DNA of 64,000 bases from Fischerella sp. PCC 9431 (GTDB lineage: Bacteria > Cyanobacteriota > Cyanobacteriia > Cyanobacteriales > Nostocaceae), in assembly GCF_000447295.1 (NCBI RefSeq), contig NZ_KE650771.1, positions 6,411,406 to 6,475,405 on the forward strand, read 5' to 3'. Under the pieces are notes generated by a model. It did no database searches. It was not told where the DNA came from and was given only the letters and a program-made list of their open reading frames with translations. Below are positions 46,322 through 54,230 of the stretch, piece after piece. Both the position numbers and the translations under genes were made by a program. Within the stretch, counting starts at the first letter, position 1. Every line of letters starts with the position of its first letter.

Positions 46322-47200
46322 TCAGCTATCTTCAGCCAACTCTTCTTTCATTAATGCAATTCGTTCTTTTGGTTCTATCAAAGGACAGTTAGGACATTTT
46401 GCATCATATGGAGGAATGAAAGTATATAAACAGCAAGTAAGTCGAACTGTGACTTGGGTAGGTAAATCAGGTTCATTCAGTTGTTCGGTGCGTACCAAAT
46501 TGTAAAGAGGATTGCGACCCGGCATTACTGAACTGTAGGGTTGTTCATACAAGACCGAATAATCTGTTTGTATTGCTTCTGGGCTAGCACATTGGCTAAG
46601 TTCAGCAAACTGTCCTTCAGAAGCGTTAACCGCATTACCCCACATAGTTTTTTTGGAGAGTTTGGTTAAGCTATGAACACGATCAATCATTAGTGCTAAA
46701 TTTCGTTGGAATAAGCCAGTAAATACTATTTGGTGTAAAGCATCAACGCTGTTTACTATTTTCCCTGGGTAGTTTTTGGGGATTGGGATAGGCGATCGCT
46801 TAGGATAAATTACAGTCCGACTCAGATCATGAATCCATAGAGCTTTGGGTTGACCATCTTCTAAAACAAAACTTACATTGTCAACAGAAGCATCTAGCCC
46901 GACACCAGCCCAAGTCATCAAAGCTAAAACACCTGGTAATGTTTTCCAGCTATAAACTTTATTCCAGATAGATGCAGCAATGCGAATATCTTGGGTTTTT
47001 TCGTATTCAGGCCTGGTTTGGATAATAGATAGAAGTCTTTCTGGTTGTAAGTAATCACTAAGTGCGATGACCTCAGCACCATCAGGAGGTTGAGTCAAGA
47101 TCATACACTCTGTGTATAAACTATCTAAAGTAAATTGAGAGTGTGTAAATATTTCTTCTATAAAGTTACATACTTGGGGAAAAATTAATCGTTGTGACAT
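46322..47200 (-). CDS. FhuF-like ferric siderophore reductase (C-terminal 2Fe-2S motif)
   Basis: This 292-residue protein ends with CCLYTFIPPYDAKCPNC, the CC-x(~10)-CxxC cluster motif seen in FhuF and related ferric reductases. The N-terminal two thirds have no membrane segments, so a cytoplasmic enzyme is expected. The family reduces Fe(III) in imported ferric siderophores so that iron is released. Its place among siderophore transport genes supports this. The four cysteines fit a 2Fe-2S cluster. The final substrate is not defined by sequence. Spacing to the downstream MFS gene (36 bp) suggests co-transcription. Confidence 0.87.
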   Translation of the reverse strand: MSQRLIFPQVCNFIEEIFTHSQFTLDSLYTECMILTQPPDGAEVIALSDYLQPERLLSIIQTRPEYEKTQDIRIAASIWNKVYSWKTLPGVLALMTWAGVGLDASVDNVSFVLEDGQPKALWIHDLSRTVIYPKRSPIPIPKNYPGKIVNSVDALHQIVFTGLFQRNLALMIDRVHSLTKLSKKTMWGNAVNASEGQFAELSQCASPEAIQTDYSVLYEQPYSSVMPGRNPLYNLVRTEQLNEPDLPTQVTVRLTCCLYTFIPPYDAKCPNCPLIEPKERIALMKEELAEDS

Positions 47201-47245
47201 CTATAAAGTTCCTTGATAACTCTTGGAAAACCCTAATTTTATGTT

Positions 47246-47263
47246 AGTCCGCGCAGGCGGACT
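47246..47263. repeat. Dispersed hairpin AGTCCGC-GCAG-GCGGACT
   Basis: A perfect 7-bp stem with a 4-nt loop, of a type widespread in Nostoc-like genomes. It lies 46 bp upstream of the FhuF-like gene start and could influence its leader. Confidence 0.7.
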
Positions 47264-47313
47264 TGGTTTGTGTAGTAGCAAATTATATTCGCCCAAAACT
47301 TTTCAAACATCCT

Positions 47314-47498
47314 CTAAGCTCGACTTTATCCAAAATTAAGAACTCGGTTTTCCTTATCCAGTAAAAATCTTGGTTTTGTGGCAAATACTTTTTCCATCTC
47401 ACTGATTTTTGCTCAAGTCCAAAAACTAAAACTACCGTTTCACAAGGGTTTTATCGTCAGGTTTTGGGTTTCGTAAAAATGGATAAAGTCGAGCTAAG
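47314..47498. mobile_element. MITE-like element with 18-bp inverted ends, overlapping a stop codon
   Basis: CTAAGCTCGACTTTATCC (47314-47331) recurs inverted at 47481-47498 with one mismatch. The span is 185 bp. The right end contains the stop codon of the FecB-like gene (47494-47496), so the element may have supplied that gene's end. No transposase is present. Confidence 0.55.
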
Positions 47499-48474
47499 AA
47501 TATGACAGTAAATATTTAACCAGGTCATCTAAAATGGCGTTTGCTGACAGGACACTACCAAAAATCCAGTAACTAGAATCAACGGTATATACCCGATTTT
47601 TTTTAACTACATTTAACGTTTGCCATAAAGCACTATTTTTATATTTTTGAAAATTTTCTTCTGCACCTGGATCTATAGCTATAAACATCGCGTCTGCTTC
47701 TAGTAGATCTACACGTTCTAAACTAACATTGTCAAAACTTACTTTTGAATTACTAACTTGGCGTTGTGCAAGGGGAATAGATAGTTTTAGTTCCTCCAAA
47801 ATACTAACAGGAAATGATAATTGGTTAAGGAACTGTGTAAATTTAAGGTCTGTATAAAATCGCATCACAGAAATCTCTGTTTTCCCAACTTTTTGAGCAA
47901 AAGCTAATTTTAATTTTTTAATTCTTTGTTGATATTGTTCCAATGCTTTTTCTGCTTCTTGTCTTTTATTTACTATTTCAGCCATCTGTTTGAAAGTTTT
48001 TTTCCAACCAGCTTCTGTGTAAGCTATTGAAACTGTTGGAGCTATTTGCGAAAATAATTTATATTCTTGGGGACTAATCCACAAACCTAAAATCAAATCA
48101 GGATTTAATTGTACAATCTTTTCAATATTTATCTGACTTTCCTTCCCTAAATAAGTGATACCATCGATTTTGCCCTCCAAGATACTCGCTTTATTACCCA
48201 CCCGATTTGAGATTGTTGTTGCTATTGGTTTTAAATCCAAAGCCACTAATGATTCTAAACTTGTTTCGTCGGTCACAATTACACGTTGGGGATGGAGAGG
48301 AATACAGCTTTCGCCTAAATCATGCTTAATTTTGCGGCATTCTGATGCTATTTGATTTGCATTTGATGAATATATTTGTTGAGGTAAAAAACTATAGCAT
48401 CCCTTAAGAAATATTATATTCAGGATTATTATTAAGAATAATTTAATGTGTTTGTACCAGCGTTTATTTATCAT
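47494..48474 (-). CDS. fecB: FecB-type iron-siderophore-binding lipoprotein
   Basis: The upstream TTG at 48489 is in frame, but the ATG at 48474 is preferred; it gives MINKRWYKHIKLF, a hydrophobic helix and a lipobox ending IFLKGC, so the mature protein should be a lipoprotein. The body has the FecB/FepB substrate-binding pattern: HPQRVIVTDETSLESLVALDLKP near the start, NLNPDLILG-like (IVQLNPDLILG) in the middle, and a long linking helix. It would capture the ferric siderophore in the periplasm and hand it to the FecCD permeases encoded just upstream. Length (326 residues) is normal for the family. The C-terminus lies inside an inverted-repeat element. Confidence 0.9.
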   Translation of the reverse strand: MINKRWYKHIKLFLIIILNIIFLKGCYSFLPQQIYSSNANQIASECRKIKHDLGESCIPLHPQRVIVTDETSLESLVALDLKPIATTISNRVGNKASILEGKIDGITYLGKESQINIEKIVQLNPDLILGLWISPQEYKLFSQIAPTVSIAYTEAGWKKTFKQMAEIVNKRQEAEKALEQYQQRIKKLKLAFAQKVGKTEISVMRFYTDLKFTQFLNQLSFPVSILEELKLSIPLAQRQVSNSKVSFDNVSLERVDLLEADAMFIAIDPGAEENFQKYKNSALWQTLNVVKKNRVYTVDSSYWIFGSVLSANAILDDLVKYLLSYS

Positions 48475-48524
48475 TGTGTACTTTAGCAATAACTGTGGAA
48501 ATTAAGCAGTCAAATACTCTATTT

Positions 48525-49322
48525 TTAATAACTCTTCTTTACTTTCCGCCCTATTGGTATACACATTGGTGTTCCTACAACTGGGTCAGGAACAACACGA
48601 CACTCTAACCCGAAAACCTGTTGTACCATTTCCTCAGTCATTACCTGTTTTGGTGCGCCAGCCGTAAAAATTCGACCTTCTTTCACAGCAACCAAATAAT
48701 CTGCATAACGACATGCTTGATTCAAATCATGCAATACCATGACAATAGTTCTTTCTTGAGTTTGGTTCAACTCATACAACAAATCTAAAACTTCTATTTG
48801 GTGCGCCAAATCTAAAAAAGTAGTTGGTTCATCCAATAGTAAAATATCTGTATCCTGTGCAAGTGCCATTGCAATCCAAGCCCGTTGTCGTTGTCCACCA
48901 GATAATGTATTTAATGCTCTAGAAGCCAACTCCAACAAATCTGTAATCTTTAGCGCCTGTTGGACGATTTTTTCATCTTTAGCTGACCATTGCTGCAACC
49001 AATTTTGATAAGGATAACGTCCTTGTGCTACCAAATCTCGTACTGTTAACCCTTCTGGTGCAACTGGACTTTGGGGTAGAATTCCTAACTGCTGTGCTAC
49101 TTCTTTAGTAGAAAGCTTTAAGATAGATTTTCCATCAAGATATACCGTACCGCCATAAGGTTTCAGTAATCTTGCTAAACCTCTTAATAAGGTTGATTTA
49201 CCACAACCATTTGCACCAACTAAAGCACTAATTTGTCCAGTTGGGATTGCCAAATTCAAATCACGGATAATCGGTACACCATCGTAAGCTAAAGATAGAC
49301 TCTTGGTTGATAGTCCTTTCAT
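48525..49322 (-). CDS. fecE: FecE-type ABC transporter ATPase for iron-siderophore import
   Basis: A 265-residue cytoplasmic ATPase with Walker [10 protein letters not shown] near 36, signature [10 protein letters not shown] near 141, Walker [10 protein letters not shown] and the switch histidine in [14 protein letters not shown]. The sequence is typical of the FepC/FecE group that powers iron-siderophore and B12 uptake. It starts 12 bp after the second permease gene, so it is part of the same transcript as fecC and fecD. The FecB-like gene follows 50 bp downstream. Confidence 0.95.
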   Translation of the reverse strand: MKGLSTKSLSLAYDGVPIIRDLNLAIPTGQISALVGANGCGKSTLLRGLARLLKPYGGTVYLDGKSILKLSTKEVAQQLGILPQSPVAPEGLTVRDLVAQGRYPYQNWLQQWSAKDEKIVQQALKITDLLELASRALNTLSGGQRQRAWIAMALAQDTDILLLDEPTTFLDLAHQIEVLDLLYELNQTQERTIVMVLHDLNQACRYADYLVAVKEGRIFTAGAPKQVMTEEMVQQVFGLECRVVPDPVVGTPMCIPIGRKVKKSY

Positions 49323-49334
49323 AGGTGATATTTT

Positions 49335-50381
49335 TCAGGTTGATTTTTTGCGGTTACTAATTAGCAAATACAGAAAGTAAGGAGCGCCGATAGCAGCAGT
49401 TACCACCCCACAGGGAATTTCGATAGGTGCAAACAAACTTCGCCCCAATAAGTCTGCTATCACAACAATTATTCCTCCCAACAGCGCAGAAGTGGGAATC
49501 AACCCTTCGTGGTTTGGCCCTACCAACTGTTTTCCTATATGAGGTGCAATTAAACCAATGAAGCTAATATTACCGGCGGTAGCGACTGATGCACCTACTA
49601 AGGCTACGCCCACTAGTATGAGTAAACCACGTTGCCATTCCACACGAGTACCTAGACCTTTAGCTACATCATCTCCCAAATTTAAAGCATTCAAATGTCT
49701 TGCTAAGGTCAACGCCATAGGGACAAAAAGTATCAACCAAGGCACTAAAGAGAATACTTGTTTCCAAGTGCGCCCGTAAACACTCCCAGCTAACCACACC
49801 AAAGCATCAGTAACGCTATAAATGTCGCCGAAGGTAATCATCAAGCTGGTGAAAGCATCGGCGATCGCATCCAAACCAATACCGATCAAAATAAATAAAA
49901 GAGGGGAACTAGCATTGTTCCAAACTAGCCAATAAATTAAACCACCCATCAACAAAGCGCCAGCAAAGGCTGATAAAGGCAAAGTGTAAATTGGTGCTGA
50001 AGGGAATAACACAATTACTGTGACTGCTGCTAGACTCGCCCCTGAATTAATGCCAATAAAAGCAGGATCAGCCAAGGGATTACCTGTTAATCCTTGAAAG
50101 ATAGTACCAGAAATTGCCAGCGCCACTCCCACCATAAAAGCTACAAGGGTACGGGGTAGACGCAGGTTGTGAATTACGAAAATATGATCTGGGTTATCTG
50201 TATCTAAACCTAATACGGTTTTGAGAATATCCAAAGGCGAAATGGGATATTCACCCCATCCTACATTCATCACCATTGCCACCACAACCACGACTGCCAA
50301 AGATAACAGTATTGGTGGTACACGTCGGTCAATCCGCAAAGATATCGTCTGGGAACGAATGACTAGCCAATCAACCTTCAT
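49335..50381 (-). CDS. fecD: FecCD-family iron-siderophore permease (second subunit)
   Basis: A 348-residue membrane protein with about ten hydrophobic segments and FecCD family motifs LRLPRTLVAFMVGVALAISG, GNPLADPAFIGINSGA and SFIGLIAPHIGK. Its start overlaps the stop of the upstream permease by 4 bp (ATGA), showing translational coupling. It should pair with the other permease and the FecE ATPase to move ferric siderophore across the inner membrane. Confidence 0.95.
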   Translation of the reverse strand: MKVDWLVIRSQTISLRIDRRVPPILLSLAVVVVVAMVMNVGWGEYPISPLDILKTVLGLDTDNPDHIFVIHNLRLPRTLVAFMVGVALAISGTIFQGLTGNPLADPAFIGINSGASLAAVTVIVLFPSAPIYTLPLSAFAGALLMGGLIYWLVWNNASSPLLFILIGIGLDAIADAFTSLMITFGDIYSVTDALVWLAGSVYGRTWKQVFSLVPWLILFVPMALTLARHLNALNLGDDVAKGLGTRVEWQRGLLILVGVALVGASVATAGNISFIGLIAPHIGKQLVGPNHEGLIPTSALLGGIIVVIADLLGRSLFAPIEIPCGVVTAAIGAPYFLYLLISNRKKST

Positions 50382-51394
50382 TTTTTTACCTTTGATTTAG
50401 CCAAGTACACAAAAAAAGGAGCGCCCACGAGTGCTGTCATCACACCTACAGGTAATTCTTGAGGCTTTAATAATAAACGGGCAGCAATATCTGCAATTAA
50501 AACTAAAATTGCCCCCACGATTGCGGAATAAGGCAAAATCCAACGGTAATCAGCTTTAATGAAAAATTTCACAATATGGGGAACTACTAAACCAATAAAA
50601 CCGATTGGTCCTGCAAGGGATACTGAACTTCCTGCCAGTAAAACGATACTGATGGCAGTAATTATTTTAATCCAAGCGGTTTGTTGACCTAAAGCTTTGG
50701 CCACATCTTCACCGAGGCTCATGGTGGTAATTTGTCTACCAAGGGCAAAAGCAACTACTAATCCAATAGCAACGAAAGGTATGATTTGCAAGAGTATATT
50801 GGCATCACGGCCAGACAATGAGCCAGCTAACCAAAATCTCATTTCATCTAGGGTTCTTTGACTAACGATGAGAATAGCGGTAGTTAGGGAAGATATGAGC
50901 GCTGTGAGTGCTGCACCTGCTACTGTCAAATTCAGTGGGGTAGCTCCTCCTTGTCCCAGAGAACCAAGACAGTAGACTAACATTGCTGTAGCTCCTGCAC
51001 CCAACAAAGCTACAACGGTTAAAACACTCAAGGACGAACTGCCAAAAATAAAAATGGTTGCAACTACAGCCAGTGCTGCTCCTGACTCAATACCTAAAAT
51101 ACCTGGATCTGCTAAAGGGTTACGGGTCAAACCTTGCATCAAAGCTCCAGAAACAGCCAAGGCCGATCCTACAACGATAGCAATGAGCGATCGCGGTAAT
51201 CTCACAGTCTGAATGACTAAGTGTTCATAGGAACCATCAAATGTCACAAAGGATTCCAGAATCTTGTCAAGAGGTATTTGCGCTGCACCCAGGGTGATAC
51301 TATACACCAAGCTGATGAGCAAGATAATTAGTCCTAAAACCAGTCCTACTAAAGGTGATATTTGTGAATTCTTTATTCCTCTAGGTAATACCAT
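50378..51394 (-). CDS. fecC: FecCD-family iron-siderophore permease (first subunit)
   Basis: A 338-residue membrane protein with the family motifs VRLPRSLIAIVVGSALAVSG, RNPLADPGILGIESGA and GFIGLVVPHIVKF. About ten membrane segments are visible. It is first of a tight permease-permease-ATPase-binding protein block. Upstream lies a 276-bp gap with a palindrome-ended element, so its promoter may lie there or it may read through from the acylase gene. Confidence 0.95.
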   Translation of the reverse strand: MVLPRGIKNSQISPLVGLVLGLIILLISLVYSITLGAAQIPLDKILESFVTFDGSYEHLVIQTVRLPRSLIAIVVGSALAVSGALMQGLTRNPLADPGILGIESGAALAVVATIFIFGSSSLSVLTVVALLGAGATAMLVYCLGSLGQGGATPLNLTVAGAALTALISSLTTAILIVSQRTLDEMRFWLAGSLSGRDANILLQIIPFVAIGLVVAFALGRQITTMSLGEDVAKALGQQTAWIKIITAISIVLLAGSSVSLAGPIGFIGLVVPHIVKFFIKADYRWILPYSAIVGAILVLIADIAARLLLKPQELPVGVMTALVGAPFFVYLAKSKVKK

Positions 51395-51434
51395 TTTGGA
51401 TTTGAGATTTTGGATTGGAAATTGCTGTCTGAGT

Positions 51435-51543
51435 CTAGTGGTCTATCGCATAAAGTATGCCAGGTTTAGGCTGACGCGGGGATAGCCAGACGCGGTGACG
51501 CGGAGATTTTGATCCCATCAAAATTAATGCGATAGACCACTAG
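51435..51543. mobile_element. MITE-like element with perfect 17-bp inverted ends
   Basis: CTAGTGGTCTATCGCAT (51435-51451) is matched exactly in inverse orientation at 51527-51543. The 109-bp element contains GACGCGG(T)GA-type repeats. It lies in the gap between the acylase and permease genes. Confidence 0.6.
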
Positions 51544-51670
51544 TAGTACACCAAGGCAATTTTGCCGAGTGTAAATATTCTCCGCATCCCCGTGTCACCA
51601 AGTCTGGAGCTGTTAATCCATCTGTCGCAACCATTTTTTCATCTCTCCCCCTGCACTTCTACACCCCTTA

Positions 51671-53794
51671 TTAGAAGACCGTGCGCTCTTCCAAGTGGGC
51701 TGTAATTTCCTGTCGAGTTCGCCAAACCGGACGCAATTTCTGACGAGCAAACAATTGCAGTTGATCGCCAACATGAAGTGAATGAGGTTGAGTAGCATTA
51801 CCATAACTAATGAGAGCCTTTGCTTTTACTGGCTGAGAAAACTCCACAGCAGCAACGTAAGAGTCACCATGAACTGCTTGAAAGCGCCCATTACTGGCTG
51901 GGGCAAAATTCACGACGCGGAAAATACCTTTATCATCACCGCCGCCATTGGCGGGTAAATCTAAATTGCCATACTGTAATCGGAAAACATCACCCCAAGC
52001 TACATCTAGAGTTCCATAGGTCTTTTCTACTTTTGCTGCTACATCTGCTAGTGCTTTGACTGCACTTTCAGGATCAGCTAAACCGTCGGGTGTCGTGCGT
52101 GGGGATTTTTCATCCCAAGGAGTGCTAAATGCTTGATCTAAATCTAAATTGTCAACCCAGGAGTTAAACAGTACAGCACCTTTGCTATTTGCATCTGTTT
52201 TCCGATCCCATGCTATTAGAACCTCGATGGCGCGACGTGCTAATTTATCCCCTTGTTTTTGGACAGCAGGAATTAAATCATCTAGAATTCTGTCTGCCAG
52301 TTCCATCTGCGTAGAATGTTTGTAGGTAATCATTTCCTCAAAGGAAATACTTTTATCCTCAGCTAACATTTTGGCAGAACGCTGCGCCCGGAAATCCATT
52401 GGCCCTCGTGGTGCCATATAGGATGGATAATTTTCAGCTTTGATAGCAGTAGGGAAAGTAGTAGTCCAAGGTGGATCATTGGCGTTTTGTAACCAACCAC
52501 TAGGTGGATCAATTACTCTGGGCAAATCTTGATATGGGTGAGTTTTAGTCCACAGAGTTTTAGATGTATCACCAGGGATAATGCTTTGCCAGTAAGCAAA
52601 GTCTCCCTGTTTACGCACAGGAACTACTCCGTTGAACAGGTGCATAATATGCCCCTCACGGTCAGCATACATGACGGTAAACATTGGCAGTTGCAAGCGT
52701 TGTAATACCTTCTGAAATTGGCTGAGATTTTTGGAACTTGCCATATCCCACCATTGTTCCAAGATACCTGGTCGGTCTTGACCAACGACACGCAATGCTA
52801 TGGCTTTATTTTCTTTGGTGCTAACTACTGGACCGTGAACAGAACTTTTAACTGAGAATATTTGTTCGCGCAATGAGCCATTTTTTTGCTTTACCTTTAA
52901 GGGAAAGCTTGCAGTTTCAAAGGGGCGAACTTTGCCATCGAAAAGATAGCCGTCCTTTTGTAATTTCAGTTCGTAGGTATCCCAACCATCGTGAGTATTG
53001 ACCGTATGAGTCCAACCTAAATTATCGTTGAAAGCGATCGCTAATACTGGAATGCCTACCAATGTTGCTCCATAGGCGTTAATTCCTGGAGCAGTAATTT
53101 GTGCTTCGTACCATAAAAATAGATCTCCCCAAGGTAAGTGAGGATTAGCCAACAGCATCGCCTTGCCACTAGCAGTGCGTTTTGGTGCGATCGCCCAACC
53201 ATTAGAACCTGGAGATGACTTTGGGTGAGTCATATTTGCTACCCGTTCTGGACTGACGATAAAGCTAAAAAGCAGTACCCGTTGCAGGTGACTGAGTATA
53301 TCATCCGGCGTGACAGGCAATACAACTTTTACTTCGTCGTCAATTAAGTCGGGATGCTTTTTGGCATAGGCATTAATTCCAGCCGCAAAAGCATTAAGAT
53401 AACTGCGAAACGCAGAACTCTGTTGTTTATACCAAGTTTTTGTTCGTTGGGGTACGTTCATTGTTAGTACCCATTTATCTGATTCGAGATAGTCTTCTCC
53501 CCAGTATTCCGCAGCTTTTCCCCGCGCTTGACCGTAGAGGCGCAACAGCAAGTTACCGTGACTTTGCATTTGCGCCCAACCAAAGGCTTGAAAAGCATCT
53601 TGGGTATGATTACCGTAAATATGCGGTATGCCGTAAGTATCCCAAAGTATTTCTGTATTCCTCGGTGCAGAGCCGATACTCTGGCTACTCACCACCAAAA
53701 CAAATATGATGCTCAGTAAAAAAGGTAAGAATTGCCGTGATCTTTTTGTCCAGGTAAAAGGCCATTCCAGTTTAGTTTTAGCAGTAAAAAACAT
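51671..53794 (-). CDS. Penicillin acylase/PvdQ-family Ntn hydrolase, likely periplasmic
   Basis: A 707-residue precursor. A signal or anchor segment (FLPFLLSIIFVLVVSSQSIG) lies near 23-42. The alpha-chain start ILWDTYGIPHIYG fits the S45 peptidase family, and the maturation and nucleophile site is GSNGWAIAP near 196-204, with Ser197 expected to become the N-terminus of the beta chain. Family members remove acyl chains from penicillins, aculeacin, acyl-homoserine lactones or, for PvdQ, the fatty acid from the pyoverdine precursor. Its position beside siderophore uptake genes, with an FAAL-primed line nearby, suggests it cuts the acyl-siderophore in the periplasm. That is an inference; quorum-signal degradation is an alternative. 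Confidence 0.88.
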   Translation of the reverse strand: MFFTAKTKLEWPFTWTKRSRQFLPFLLSIIFVLVVSSQSIGSAPRNTEILWDTYGIPHIYGNHTQDAFQAFGWAQMQSHGNLLLRLYGQARGKAAEYWGEDYLESDKWVLTMNVPQRTKTWYKQQSSAFRSYLNAFAAGINAYAKKHPDLIDDEVKVVLPVTPDDILSHLQRVLLFSFIVSPERVANMTHPKSSPGSNGWAIAPKRTASGKAMLLANPHLPWGDLFLWYEAQITAPGINAYGATLVGIPVLAIAFNDNLGWTHTVNTHDGWDTYELKLQKDGYLFDGKVRPFETASFPLKVKQKNGSLREQIFSVKSSVHGPVVSTKENKAIALRVVGQDRPGILEQWWDMASSKNLSQFQKVLQRLQLPMFTVMYADREGHIMHLFNGVVPVRKQGDFAYWQSIIPGDTSKTLWTKTHPYQDLPRVIDPPSGWLQNANDPPWTTTFPTAIKAENYPSYMAPRGPMDFRAQRSAKMLAEDKSISFEEMITYKHSTQMELADRILDDLIPAVQKQGDKLARRAIEVLIAWDRKTDANSKGAVLFNSWVDNLDLDQAFSTPWDEKSPRTTPDGLADPESAVKALADVAAKVEKTYGTLDVAWGDVFRLQYGNLDLPANGGGDDKGIFRVVNFAPASNGRFQAVHGDSYVAAVEFSQPVKAKALISYGNATQPHSLHVGDQLQLFARQKLRPVWRTRQEITAHLEERTVF

Positions 53795-54230
53795 TTTATT
53801 TGCATGAAAAAAATAAAGACTGCGATCGCTATCACACTAAAGCCCAGCAGTGGTCATATGACCATGCCTTGCTGATTTCCATCTACTAGCCCCTTAACAA
53901 ATTAAAAACCCACTGTCAGGCCAACTGTTTTTCCTTTATGATGAAATATATTTGCAATAAAGACTAAAATAAAATAGAACTCATGTCAAGTTCATATGAG
54001 TCCTAATTGCTATAATTTACTATTATGGGTAGTTACTTTTGTTCGATTCAATAATAATGGCTGTAGATTACGGCTATTTTGAGCTAAGAGCTATAACTAC
54101 GAGCAAAAAAACTTATTGCTTTAAATTTGCGTCTGATAGTTTTATTCAAATAAATTAACGAAAAAGACTATCAAGAAATTGTCTGGAAAATGGGTGTAGG
54201 GGTGTAGGCAACTTTCGCATTAATCTATAG
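53795..54230. other. 436-bp intergenic region upstream of the acylase
   Basis: No convincing gene was seen here. It contains a HIP1 octamer, a perfect 14-bp palindrome 57 bp before the acylase start, and AT-rich sequence. It also separates the siderophore block from the peptide-export block. Confidence 0.6.
53851..53864. promoter_or_regulatory. Perfect palindrome TGGTCATATGACCA, candidate operator
   Basis: A 14-bp perfect dyad located 57 bp upstream of the acylase ATG. The size and position suit a dimeric regulator site. No regulator gene is present in the window. Confidence 0.35.

Noticed and set aside
51671..53794. Acylase as an antibiotic-resistance gene
   Set aside because: The family is broad and the context is siderophore uptake; nothing points to beta-lactam substrates.
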